In this document: piece by piece, positions 54,914 through 64,000 of the stretch
Layout: the number at the start of each line of letters is the position of its first letter
How positions within the stretch are numbered: the stretch's first letter is position 1
Origin: Oscillospiraceae bacterium
GTDB taxonomy: Bacteria > Bacillota > Clostridia > Oscillospirales > Ruminococcaceae
Reading direction: 5' to 3'
Length of the DNA: 64,000 nt
Assembly: GCA_902779915.1 (NCBI GenBank)
Contig: CACZDM010000001.1
Coordinates: 1 to 64,000, forward strand
The notes under the pieces: model-generated
What the model saw: the letters and a program-made list of their open reading frames with translations, nothing else
Databases searched by the model: none
What the model was told of the DNA's origin: nothing
Made by a program: the position numbers and the translations under genes

Positions 54914-57900
54914 ATGCGAATAAAAATTATCAAAAAAATTTTAGCAATTATGATTTCAGCCTCAATTTTGGCGACAACGCCCGGGCTGGCTGGCGCTTTT
55001 CCGGGAAAAGGCAACCTTGAAAACAAATTTTTAGGGAAAAAAACTGACCGATCCAAAACAAATTCACAAAAAGACACAGAACCTGAAGAAGAAAAAGAAG
55101 ACATAGTTGAGGATGATATAAACCAGTATAGTATTCATGATCAAATCGAAAATATCCCGCAAAAGCCAATTAAATATTTTCAATTTAACGTTGATGCTTC
55201 AAAATTAAATTTATTGCTAAATAAAAACTCATATTGCAACCAAGAAAAATATGATTTTTTAACCGCCGTTGAAAATTTGATTTCAAGTGGTGAACTAAAA
55301 AACCATAAAAAATCAGACATTTGGAAAATATCTAATATATTGATTAAAATATATAACAATGGTGATTTAAAAAAACAAGTCGTAAAAATTATATTGGATT
55401 TGATTCAAAATGATATACTCGCAAATTGTCCAAAAGAAACAGCTATATATATATCAAAAACAGTGATTGAATATCTTTTTAATAACAATTATCACGAAAA
55501 GTCTGTTGCAAAATGTGTCATGACTTTAGCCCACCACAACGTTTTGACTAATTGCTCGGACGAAATACTGCCATACATATTGGGCCAATTGTTTAGAATT
55601 TCAAATAACGATGAAGCAAAATCACATATCGCGCAGGCTATTTATCAGTTTTTCCAAAAAAATTTGCTCAAAACATTTTCAGGTGAAAGAATTTTTCAAA
55701 TTGTTGATCTTTTATCAAAATGTTCCAATCAGCCGGATGCCAAAGAATATGTTGCTGGATCTGTTTCCATCATGGCCATGGAAGGTTGTTTTAACAATTA
55801 TTCCAAAGAGGAAATTTTTAAAATAATAGACTTATTAAAATTCTGTTTAGAAGATCATGACTCTGGAGCCCCTTTCGGATTAGCTATAGCTGGCTTTGCA
55901 CAGAACAATTTGTTCAAAAACTTCTCCAAAGAAGAGATTTCAAATATGTTGTCTTTGCTGCAAAAGTATTCAACTGGAAAAAAGTCTAAAATTTATGTTG
56001 CATTAGCCCTAAAAAACCTGGCTTTTTTCGACATGTTTAAAAAATATTCTAAAGAAGAAATTGAAAAAATTATGGAGTTGCTTGCTGACTGCTTGCAAGA
56101 AACCGGAGCTGGAAAAAACGTTGCTAAAGCCATCAGAAATTTAATTTTTAAAAATGCTTGTCAAGAATTTTCTAAAGAGGATGTTTCAAAAATTTTGACA
56201 AGGCTCAAATTTTGCTCAAAAGAAGAAGGAGCCAGTCTAAGCGTTGCTCAGGCCGTTGGAAATTTAGCTTTAAAAGACCTGCTTAAAGAACATTCAGAAG
56301 ATGAAATTTTAGAAATTTTAGATTTATTGAATTATTGTCGACGTGAGGAAGATTCTAGAGATAATGTCGCATATTCTATTGGGCAGTTAGCTTTAAAGGG
56401 GTTTTTTCAAAAATTTTCTGATGAAAAGATAAAAAAAATAATTGATATGTTATTTAGTTGCAAAGACTCAAAATATACTAAATTTGGATTAATAACAGCC
56501 ATTGGAAATTTTGCTGAAAAAAATTTATTTAAAGGGTATTCTAAAGACGAAATTTCGAAAATATTAGTCACATTAAATGAATATTCAAAAGATCCAACCA
56601 ACAGACCCTATGTCGCGGAATCTGTTTTAAAATTATTTCAAAGCGGCCTGCTTAAAGAATATTCTAAAAGTGAAATTTTTCAAATAATGAAATTGTTGGA
56701 TTTTTGTTCAACCAGCAAATCAGCTCACAAGTATATTGCCCTATTTTTTAAAAATTTGACTTGTTGCGATTTTTTAAATTTATGTTCTAGGGATGAAATT
56801 TGGCAAATAGTCGAAATATTTTCACGGTCTTTGAACGAAAACGAAAGCAAACAATATTTTTCACAATTTGTTCTTTTGTTATTGGAAAAAGGTTTTTTTA
56901 ACAAATGCTGTGAAGAAAAAACATATGCAATATTAAAATTATTAGGTTACTGTGCTTTTGAGCCATTAGCTAAAAAATATGTTGCTAAAGCTGCTGAATA
57001 TGTCGTTTTGTCCAATTTATTCAAAAAGCGTGATGTTTTCACTATAATTGAAATGCTCAACAGATGCTCAACTGAAAATGATTCTAAAAAATGTATTGCA
57101 ACGATCATTTCCAATTTAATCGAAAAAAATTGTCTGATTGAATGCTCTCAAGAAAACATCAAAAAAATATTTAACACATTATTTGAATGTTCATCTGACG
57201 ATGGCGCTAAAATATTTGTCGCCAAATCAACTATGTGGTTATTTTCAAATAATTTTTTACAAGACTATTCCCCTGAAAATATCTTAAAAATAATAAAAAT
57301 ATTGTCTGATTGCGCAAAAGATGAAAATGCTAAAGAATATATTGCGATAACAATTTTAAATATAATTAATAAAAATTATATAAAAGGATTCTATAAAAAA
57401 CAATTTATTGATATATTGTCCGTGCTGTCTCGATGTTCATCCAATAAATCCGCTCAAAAATATATCACAAAAGCCATTTTTAATTTAATTGCAGGGAAAT
57501 TTTCAAAAGAATATTTTTTAAAAGAAGGCCCTAGCATTAATAATTTAATTTCGCAATTTTTGCAAAACTCAGATGATATGGAAGGTGAAGCTTTTGACGC
57601 CATAAACAAAAGTTTGGAAATTTTATCTGAAGGGTGTTGTTTAAATCCATATTATTATAATAAAAATAACAAAGCAAATAATTATTCACATCAAACTTTG
57701 ACTGATGAAAAAGAAAAAATCCTTGCTTCCAAAGACATCCACAACTGGACAAAAACTAATATTTTAGGAAGAAGGCATAGGGAAGAAGTTTTGAAATTAA
57801 TTGACCTATATAATAAATCTTCTAAAGATGAGTTTGATAAAATAAACACCTTGTCAATAATTTCTCAACTAGCCAAAAATAACTCATTTTATGGATATTC

Positions 57901-59866
57901 TAAGCAAGAAATGTTGCCTATAACAAACATTGTGCAAAAATGTTCAAATGTTTGTCGAAAAGCTGAACTTCAAACAAGCATTATCACAAATTTAGCACAA
58001 AACGGATTGCTAAAGGAATATTCTGAGCAAGAAATTTATCCTCTGGTTAAGCTGCTGATTCAACGTTTGGATTGCTTAGATTCATTGGAAGAAAAACGAG
58101 AAATTTTGACTGCAATCAGATATTTTGCTCAGAATGATCTTTTTAAGTGTTGTTCTAAACAAGAAATTAATAAAATTCTAAACACAATATTTAAATTTTC
58201 AAATGAAGATGCGCTTAAATGCGATTTAATATACGCTTTTGGGAGTTTGGCTGAAAAAGGTTTGGCAAACGGATATTGTGGAGAAGAGGTTTCGAAAATT
58301 TTAAATCCACTATTTGAATATTCGAATAATCCAAACAATGGAGGGATTATTGTTGAAATTGTTTGGAAATTATCATTTAATGACTTTTTTTTAACATATT
58401 CAAACCAAGAAATTATGCGATATGTGGATTTAATATCTAAATTTTCCAATGATGAGGTCTGTAAAGACTGCATTTCTTGCATTATCTTCAACCTTGTTTT
58501 AAAAAATTTAATCCATGATAAAGAACATGTTTTTAAAATTTTAGACACGCTTTCCGCCTGTTCAAATATAGACCACGCTAAAATTCAAATCGCGGGCGTC
58601 ATTCGAAATCTAGCTTATAATGGACTTTTACATGATTTTTCAAAAGATGAAATTTCAAAAATTTTAGAAATTTTATCAACATGCTCGAATTTTAATGAGG
58701 CCAGTTATAATATTTTAAACGCAATTTTTAATTTAATTTCTAAAAATCTGATAAATGATCAAGAACATGTTTTTAAAATTTTAGACATGCTTTATAAATA
58801 TTCAAACAACAATATGTGCAGCGACGCTGTTTTAACCTTGGTTAAAAACATCATGGCAAAAAATTTAAGCGGCGAAAATTCCAAAAAAATAATATCAAAA
58901 ATAACAAAAATTTTGTTTAAATGTTCGGAAAACGGCGCCAATGGAAAAGATTTTCATGAAATAATTGAAGATTTGTTTGAAAAAGATTATGTTGAATTTT
59001 TCTTGCAAGATGATTTTTTTAAAATGATTGAAATATTTATCAAGCATTTTGATGATTTGCCGAATAAAAAAGAATTTATTAGAGCTGTCGGAAAATTCGC
59101 TGTTAAAGATTGGCTTAAAAACTGTCCAAAAGAATTGATTTCAAAAATTGTTGACATTCTAATTAAATGTTCGGATTGTGATGAATATAAAAAAGCTGTT
59201 GTCGATATAATCGCAAATTTAACGTCTAAAGGACTCCTAAAAAACTTTGAAAAATCCCAGATTTTAAAAATAACAGACACATTTTTTAATTTTTTTGAGA
59301 AGCCTTCGCAGTCCAACCTCAAAAACACATTAAAAAATTATTCACATCAAAATAATAATATCAAGCAAAGCGTTGCGTATGCCATCGGAACCTTAGCCAC
59401 TGAAAATCTTTTGCAAGACTATGAAAAAGATGAAATTTTAAAGCTAAAAGATCTACTCTTCAAACTTTCAAATGATCCGGAAGCTAAAATTGATGCTTCA
59501 TTTTCCCTAAAAATGTTCCTTGCAATGAATCCGTTCAGCGAGAACTCGGAAGAAAAAGTTTTAAACCTAAAAGAAAAATTTAAACAATTTTCAAATGTTT
59601 ATGAAAATTCAGCAACAAATTCGGCGCGTTCAATTAAAGAGTTGGCTTATTTAGGCTTTTTTAAAAAATATTCCAAAGAGCAAATAATTTCAGTGATAAA
59701 TATATTGGAAAAATGCGTTGTTGACAACTCAGCCAAACAATATGTCAAAGAAGCTATTTCTCGCCTGAATGATGACGGATGTTTCCGAGATTTAACGGCT
59801 TGGAATATGTCAAAAATTAGATCAATATATGGTGAATGTTCTAATAATTTTAATAATAACCAGTAA
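54914..59866 (+). CDS. Giant secreted alpha-solenoid protein (about 36 repeats of 41 residues)
   Basis: 1650 residues. The signal peptide (KIIKKILAIMISASILATTP) ends near residue 28 and is followed by a charged, probably disordered linker (to about 75). The rest is built from about 36 helical repeats of about 41 residues with consensus VAxAIxNLAxKNLFKxYSKEEIxKIxDLLxxCSxxxxAKxY (x = any; given here as a pattern), each two helices as in HEAT or ARM repeats. A less regular stretch at about 885-965 divides 19 N-terminal from 17 C-terminal repeats. A Cys recurs at the end of the second helix. There is no membrane anchor. It is probably a large exported binding scaffold; partners unknown. GGGAGAG precedes the ATG. 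Confidence 0.85.
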   Translation: MRIKIIKKILAIMISASILATTPGLAGAFPGKGNLENKFLGKKTDRSKTNSQKDTEPEEEKEDIVEDDINQYSIHDQIENIPQKPIKYFQFNVDASKLNLLLNKNSYCNQEKYDFLTAVENLISSGELKNHKKSDIWKISNILIKIYNNGDLKKQVVKIILDLIQNDILANCPKETAIYISKTVIEYLFNNNYHEKSVAKCVMTLAHHNVLTNCSDEILPYILGQLFRISNNDEAKSHIAQAIYQFFQKNLLKTFSGERIFQIVDLLSKCSNQPDAKEYVAGSVSIMAMEGCFNNYSKEEIFKIIDLLKFCLEDHDSGAPFGLAIAGFAQNNLFKNFSKEEISNMLSLLQKYSTGKKSKIYVALALKNLAFFDMFKKYSKEEIEKIMELLADCLQETGAGKNVAKAIRNLIFKNACQEFSKEDVSKILTRLKFCSKEEGASLSVAQAVGNLALKDLLKEHSEDEILEILDLLNYCRREEDSRDNVAYSIGQLALKGFFQKFSDEKIKKIIDMLFSCKDSKYTKFGLITAIGNFAEKNLFKGYSKDEISKILVTLNEYSKDPTNRPYVAESVLKLFQSGLLKEYSKSEIFQIMKLLDFCSTSKSAHKYIALFFKNLTCCDFLNLCSRDEIWQIVEIFSRSLNENESKQYFSQFVLLLLEKGFFNKCCEEKTYAILKLLGYCAFEPLAKKYVAKAAEYVVLSNLFKKRDVFTIIEMLNRCSTENDSKKCIATIISNLIEKNCLIECSQENIKKIFNTLFECSSDDGAKIFVAKSTMWLFSNNFLQDYSPENILKIIKILSDCAKDENAKEYIAITILNIINKNYIKGFYKKQFIDILSVLSRCSSNKSAQKYITKAIFNLIAGKFSKEYFLKEGPSINNLISQFLQNSDDMEGEAFDAINKSLEILSEGCCLNPYYYNKNNKANNYSHQTLTDEKEKILASKDIHNWTKTNILGRRHREEVLKLIDLYNKSSKDEFDKINTLSIISQLAKNNSFYGYSKQEMLPITNIVQKCSNVCRKAELQTSIITNLAQNGLLKEYSEQEIYPLVKLLIQRLDCLDSLEEKREILTAIRYFAQNDLFKCCSKQEINKILNTIFKFSNEDALKCDLIYAFGSLAEKGLANGYCGEEVSKILNPLFEYSNNPNNGGIIVEIVWKLSFNDFFLTYSNQEIMRYVDLISKFSNDEVCKDCISCIIFNLVLKNLIHDKEHVFKILDTLSACSNIDHAKIQIAGVIRNLAYNGLLHDFSKDEISKILEILSTCSNFNEASYNILNAIFNLISKNLINDQEHVFKILDMLYKYSNNNMCSDAVLTLVKNIMAKNLSGENSKKIISKITKILFKCSENGANGKDFHEIIEDLFEKDYVEFFLQDDFFKMIEIFIKHFDDLPNKKEFIRAVGKFAVKDWLKNCPKELISKIVDILIKCSDCDEYKKAVVDIIANLTSKGLLKNFEKSQILKITDTFFNFFEKPSQSNLKNTLKNYSHQNNNIKQSVAYAIGTLATENLLQDYEKDEILKLKDLLFKLSNDPEAKIDASFSLKMFLAMNPFSENSEEKVLNLKEKFKQFSNVYENSATNSARSIKELAYLGFFKKYSKEQIISVINILEKCVVDNSAKQYVKEAISRLNDDGCFRDLTAWNMSKIRSIYGECSNNFNNNQ

Positions 59867-59900
59867 AATATTAAAAACCATAAAGAAGACTATAAATGCT

Positions 59901-60035
59901 ATGAAGGCGCAAATTATTCAAAACATCGCTATGGATGATTTGTCTGCGGACGCAATTGAAGCTTTAAGAAGTGATGGATATTTTTCGACATCACTTAAAG
60001 AGCTGGATAATTTAATAGTGATGAAAAATTCCTAA
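59901..60035 (+). pseudogene. Fragment of a solenoid-repeat gene
   Basis: An open stretch of 44 codons includes SADAIEALRSDGYFSTSLKEL, which matches the form of the last repeat of the preceding protein (KEAISRLNDDGCFRDL). It has no signal peptide or good ribosome binding site. It is probably the tail of a lost family member or of a duplicated 3' end. Confidence 0.55.
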
Positions 60036-60069
60036 AATCAAACTAAAGTATTTGAAAATTTACAAAAAA

Positions 60070-60101
60070 TTAACAATTTTAAACAATTTATGTGATACAA
60101 T
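60070..60101 (+). promoter_or_regulatory. TTAACA-N20-TACAAT promoter element, copy C
   Basis: TTAACA (60070-60075), exactly 20 bases, TACAAT (60096-60101), 55 bases before the ATG at 60157. The flank AATTTACAAAAAA matches copy B. Confidence 0.6.
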
Positions 60102-60156
60102 TCCCGAATATATCAGTGCATATGCAAAAAAATATAAAATGAGAAGGTTCTTATAT

Positions 60157-63100
60157 ATGAAATCAAAAATAATCAAAAAAATTCTTGCAGCAATGATTGC
60201 AACCTCAACAATCATAACAACGCCGGGTTTAGCCAACGCTTCAAAAAAGATTTCCAAAAAAAATTCAAAGCAATCTAGCGCTTTAGCCCCAGAAGATCAA
60301 GCAAAAAAGAAAAAGTCAAATCGAAATAATTGGCCAGACGAAAACAAAACTCACGACAGAAGACGCAAAAAATATAATACCAATCAAAAATATAACAACA
60401 CCTACAGTCACATATTGTCACAAGTCCGCCTCGCAATGAATAAAAAATCCTATACAGCAACCGATAAGCAAGAATTTGCAAAGTCTATTAACTTTATGAT
60501 TGAAAACGGCTGGGTTAGTGGATGGACAGAAAATAGTTTATATAACTTGATAAAAATATTAAATAAATGCGCTAATGAGCCATCTGCTAGGAAATTTGTT
60601 GTTGATTCTCTTATCAAATTAACATCTGGTAATTATCTTAGGCAATGTTCAACTCAGAAATTTTTAGAAATAGTTAGCTCATTGAAAGATTGCTCGGAAG
60701 ATTGCTCGGAAGATCAAACCCTTAAACAAAATATCGCAATAGCTCTTAACAATCTAACATCCAACTATTTAATTGCAACCCCTGTTAAAGATTCTGAAAA
60801 GAAAAAATTCAGAAAGGGTGTTATGCAAATTATAGACATGCTATACTGGGCTGCTGGTTGCGAGGAGGCCAAAGTATATGCTGCAAAATCTTTTTGGGTG
60901 TTGACGTGTCGTGGGCTGCTGGACGAAGCAGGTCAAGAAAAAATTTCAAAAATTATAGCTGCATTAGTTCCGACTTCTTCCAACCCCGAATCCGAACAAT
61001 ATGTTGCCAAAGCTGTTGGAGAGCTGGCTTATCGCCACCTGCTCAATCAATCACCCGCAGAGACAATTTTTACCCTAACTGACGCTATTTTGAATTTTAA
61101 CCGTGGAAATGAGGAATCTAAAGCTAGCGTTGCGTTTGCGATTTCAAATCTGGCTTTTTTGGAACAGTTCGAAGAATATCCTAAAGACAAAGTTTTTATT
61201 ATTGTTGACACATTAATCAGTTGCGCAACAAGCTATAATGCTCAAAAATATTTTGCAAACGCCATTGTTGGCCTATTTGATCATGAACTTTTCAAATCGC
61301 TTTCCAAAGATCAACTGATAGAAATAACAAACGCACTTATTGGATGTTGTGATAATGACTCTGCTAAAAAATATGTCGCATTTGCAATTGGCCGAATGGC
61401 ATACTATGGCTTATTTAAAGAGTTTGATGACGACAAAATGTCCGAAATAGCTCAAGCCCTTTTCAAATGCGCTGGGAATCACAAAGCTAGAAAACACGTT
61501 GCTATTGCAATTTCCAATCTAGAACAGGATAATTTTTTGAAAGGATATTCCAAACAAGAAATTTTAAAAATAACAAATTTGTTGCTTGAATTTGCCAAAG
61601 ATTCAAATAAAAATGATGCCTGGTCTAAAAATAACAAGGTTTTGACAATAAACGTCAAAAATTTGACTATGGGCAGCAAAGTTTTGGATATGGACGGCCG
61701 AAATTTGACCATAGAAGGCAATTGCTTGAATATATACGACAAAAGATTGGATGTTGACAGCTTGCCTAAATTTAACAGAGATTCGAATAAAAATGATGAG
61801 AGTGTGATAATAAACGTCCGAAATTTAGCCACAGAAAACAAACCATTGAATACAGGCGGCAAAGGCTTATATATCGGCGACAAAAAATTGACTGTTGACG
61901 GCAAAATTTTGAACATATTCAAAAACAGTTCAACGATTGAAGGAAAAAATTTGACCATACAAGACAATGATGTGGATATGAATGTCGAGCAGGTAGATAT
62001 GAATACAAAAGATATGGATATGAGTAACAATGATCTGGCCCAAAATTACGATGCTTTAGTTGCAGATGACGAAGATCGGATCGACTCAAATGATGTTTCG
62101 TTGCTTGTTTTCGAGCTCGCCAGGAAAGGTTTGCTAAGTCAATATTCTGATGAAGAAATTTCATATGTTGTCGACGCTTTAATTGAACGTGTATATAATT
62201 TCCCAGGAGACGCTCCAAACGAAGCCGCAAATGCAATCGCAAAACTCGCAAGCAAAGGTCTTTTGGATAGATACTGCGAAAAAAATCTTCCAAAAATAAT
62301 TGATGTGTTATTTAAATTGGCAGATGATCAAACTGAATCCAACCGACAAGGCATCTCAAAAGCCTTTGGCGAACTGGCTAGAAGAGGCCAATTAGACGGA
62401 TTGTGCTATGAACAAATTTCAAACATATTTTATTTATTGAATGATTTTGCCTGTAAAGATCAATCTGAAGGCGCTAGAGAAGGCACTAGAGAAGCCGTTT
62501 TAGACGCTGTTTTTGAGCTGGCGCAAAAAAAATTGCTGGAAAGTTTTAAAGAATGTGACATAGAAAACATGTTCGAGTTGCTCGAAAAATGCGCAATCGA
62601 CAAGTCCGATCAAATCAGAGGAAGAATTGCAAAAATAATTTTTGAACTAGCGTCTACAAATTATCTTAAAGAATTTTTCCAAAAAAACACTCTAAAAGTC
62701 ACAGAGTTGTTAAATCTTTGCGCCCAAGGAAACCGCGGCCATGAAGTTTGCGATGATACTGGAGCAAAAAATGCTGAAGGCGGCCGAAAATTTATAGCAA
62801 AAACCTTTAATATTCTATTTAATGAAATATTTTTATATACGTGGGATGAAGAAACAATTTTTCAGGTCATAGACACTCTAAGGTCTTGCCTTGAAAATGA
62901 AAACTCTTGCGCTAAAGATGTCGCAAGCCTGCTTTTGAAATTTGCAATCAACGGACGCTTAAAAGGATGCTCTGAAGACGACCTTCAAAAAATCGTGAAA
63001 ATGTTGAGTTTTTGCGCAAATCATGATCCATCCGCTTCAAAAGACGTCGCCGCAACAATCAAAACCCTGGTTTCCCAAAATATGTTTAAAAATTATTCCA

Positions 63101-63360
63101 AAGACCAAACTTGGAAAATTGTTGAAATTTTATTGCTTTGCAGCCAAAGTTTCGATCTACAGGCCAAAGCAGAAGTTGCAGCCACAATATATGAACTCGC
63201 TCACGCTGGCCTTTTTAATGAATATTTTCAATCAGACATCCAAGATATACAGGGCATTTTAAACCGATGCGCTGATGGAGTTGGATCCGATAACTATTTC
63301 GTTAAACGCGCTCTCAACGAGCTTGAAAAGGTTATTCAATCAAAAAAATCAAACTTTTAA
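60157..63360 (+). CDS. Secreted alpha-solenoid protein with internal beta-repeat insert
   Basis: 1067 residues from the ATG at 60157, seven bases behind GAGAAGG; an earlier in-frame start lacks a site. The signal peptide (KIIKKILAAMIATSTIITTP) ends near residue 28, followed by a basic linker. About 18 repeats of 41-48 residues of the same type as in the 54914 protein follow (e.g. VAKAVGELAYRHLLNQSPAE). Between repeats 8 and 9 (about residues 490-640) sits a different module of short strands such as KNLTMGSKVLDM, RNLTIEGNCLNI and KKLTVDGKILNI, then a Met/Asp-rich DMNVEQVDMNTKDMDM. A terminator follows. Function unknown, likely a binding scaffold. Confidence 0.85.
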   Translation: MKSKIIKKILAAMIATSTIITTPGLANASKKISKKNSKQSSALAPEDQAKKKKSNRNNWPDENKTHDRRRKKYNTNQKYNNTYSHILSQVRLAMNKKSYTATDKQEFAKSINFMIENGWVSGWTENSLYNLIKILNKCANEPSARKFVVDSLIKLTSGNYLRQCSTQKFLEIVSSLKDCSEDCSEDQTLKQNIAIALNNLTSNYLIATPVKDSEKKKFRKGVMQIIDMLYWAAGCEEAKVYAAKSFWVLTCRGLLDEAGQEKISKIIAALVPTSSNPESEQYVAKAVGELAYRHLLNQSPAETIFTLTDAILNFNRGNEESKASVAFAISNLAFLEQFEEYPKDKVFIIVDTLISCATSYNAQKYFANAIVGLFDHELFKSLSKDQLIEITNALIGCCDNDSAKKYVAFAIGRMAYYGLFKEFDDDKMSEIAQALFKCAGNHKARKHVAIAISNLEQDNFLKGYSKQEILKITNLLLEFAKDSNKNDAWSKNNKVLTINVKNLTMGSKVLDMDGRNLTIEGNCLNIYDKRLDVDSLPKFNRDSNKNDESVIINVRNLATENKPLNTGGKGLYIGDKKLTVDGKILNIFKNSSTIEGKNLTIQDNDVDMNVEQVDMNTKDMDMSNNDLAQNYDALVADDEDRIDSNDVSLLVFELARKGLLSQYSDEEISYVVDALIERVYNFPGDAPNEAANAIAKLASKGLLDRYCEKNLPKIIDVLFKLADDQTESNRQGISKAFGELARRGQLDGLCYEQISNIFYLLNDFACKDQSEGAREGTREAVLDAVFELAQKKLLESFKECDIENMFELLEKCAIDKSDQIRGRIAKIIFELASTNYLKEFFQKNTLKVTELLNLCAQGNRGHEVCDDTGAKNAEGGRKFIAKTFNILFNEIFLYTWDEETIFQVIDTLRSCLENENSCAKDVASLLLKFAINGRLKGCSEDDLQKIVKMLSFCANHDPSASKDVAATIKTLVSQNMFKNYSKDQTWKIVEILLLCSQSFDLQAKAEVAATIYELAHAGLFNEYFQSDIQDIQGILNRCADGVGSDNYFVKRALNELEKVIQSKKSNF

Positions 63361-63378
63361 AATCAATTTAAACATATT

Positions 63379-63415
63379 AAAAAAATCTGCTTCTATAATA
63401 TGTGGCAGATTTTTT
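63379..63415. terminator. Bidirectional terminator between the solenoid gene and mfd
   Basis: AAAAAATCTGC pairs with GCAGATTTTTT around a 14-base loop, with T-runs on both strands. It serves both converging genes. Confidence 0.85.
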
Positions 63416-63452
63416 GCATATTTTAGCATCATGCCATAAAAATGAAACTATG

Positions 63453-64000
63453 TCAATAATTTAAAACAAGTTTTATCACATCTAGCGGCCGATCTTTAAG
63501 AGTTTTAACCGCAAGATATGGCTTTTGGCCAGCGCTAAACGAAGCTCGATCTCCAAGCCCTGAAATTATTTTGGAAATTTGCTCCATGTCCAGTTTAGCA
63601 GGATAAAATCGAACAACCGCTCCGTTTGCCGAAATTTCACCAAATCCGAGCCTTGAAGCTTTGGACCTCAAAATGGCGACGTCCATCAGCCCAATAACAG
63701 GCCCTGACGGCTCACCAAACCGATCAATCAACTCGTCAACAAGGTCCATTTTTTGGCTTTCATTTTCAATAGAAGCTATTTTTCGATATATTTCAAGTCT
63801 TTGTGACATATTTGGGATATATTTTTCCGGAATATGCGCGCTTATTGGAACATCAATTGCGCAGTCAACAAATTCGTCCAAAGCTTCCTTGCCCTGGGCT
63901 TTTTTAACCGCCTCGTTTAAAATTTTAATATACATATCATATCCAACAGTTGCCATTTGCCCATGCTGACGCTCTCCAAGCAAACTCCCCGCTCCCCTGA
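63453..64000 (-). CDS. mfd: Transcription-repair coupling factor, C-terminal part (cut by window edge)
   Basis: About 182 C-terminal residues. They begin RGAGSLLGERQHGQMATVGY, the end of the RecG/UvrD-like translocase core, and continue with the TRCF C-terminal domain (KEALDEFVDCAIDVPISAHI, YIPNMSQRLEIYRKIA, ELIDRFGEP). The family removes stalled RNA polymerase at DNA lesions and recruits UvrA. The frame is open through the window end, so the start lies outside. It reads towards the last solenoid gene, with a shared terminator. Confidence 0.95.
   Translation of the reverse strand, partial: RGAGSLLGERQHGQMATVGYDMYIKILNEAVKKAQGKEALDEFVDCAIDVPISAHIPEKYIPNMSQRLEIYRKIASIENESQKMDLVDELIDRFGEPSGPVIGLMDVAILRSKASRLGFGEISANGAVVRFYPAKLDMEQISKIISGLGDRASFSAGQKPYLAVKTLKDRPLDVIKLVLNY

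Overview
The window looks like a chromosomal segment of a low-GC, strictly anaerobic Firmicute, probably a clostridial (Oscillospiraceae-like) lineage that lives on or in a host. The anaerobic ribonucleotide reductase NrdD with its activase NrdG, pyruvate phosphate dikinase, the DUF5685-DnaJ gene pair, ywiB-argS and yaaO/holB/yaaT neighbours, Gram-positive ribosome binding sites and sigma-A promoters support this. Host association is inferred from the many secreted or surface proteins and the decaying genes between them. I see no rRNA, CRISPR array, prophage or convincing insertion sequence.

Left part (1-13,000), accessory and almost entirely exported products. A very large glycine-rich surface protein reads leftward and runs off the window start with no stop. 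Next to it is a beta-helix surface protein with a C-terminal membrane anchor. Then come a broken exported-protein gene (7654-8399), a low-complexity secreted protein, and two tandem paralogues (9898-12963), each with a signal peptide, a coiled coil and a papain-fold Cys/His/Asp peptidase-like domain.

Middle (13,000-36,000), mostly housekeeping and transport. It holds two MATE exporters around a tRNA-Thr(CGU), nrdDG with an NrdR-box-like palindrome, an amino-acid ABC transporter whose binding protein and permease are fused, ppdK with a flavodoxin, and the DUF5685-DnaJ-membrane protein cluster. A lipoprotein, a two-component system, a flavin-reductase-like protein and an orphan LytTR regulator follow. 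A GC-rich untranslated segment that looks like a structured RNA precedes a Ser/Lys-repeat lipoprotein. Then come a sodium-dependent symporter and a KtrB/TrkH potassium channel.

Core (36,000-52,300). rpoB and rpoC have a perfect consensus promoter but no rplJL upstream. They are followed by two GT2 glycosyltransferases, ddl, ywiB-like, argS, an Orn/Lys/Arg decarboxylase, holB and yaaT.

Right part (52,300-63,400), again accessory. It holds a small peptide with a double-glycine leader, a duplicated secreted protein, and a family of secreted alpha-solenoid proteins built from about 41-residue repeats: two intact genes of about 1650 and 1068 residues, plus two decayed loci. The C-terminal part of mfd ends the window.

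The most interesting pattern joins the left and right parts. The two peptidase-like proteins and the two solenoid proteins have unrelated mature domains but almost the same signal peptide. All three of their transcription units carry TTAACA, exactly 20 bases, then a TATAAT-like box. This suggests one co-expressed exported set assembled behind a common 5' cassette.
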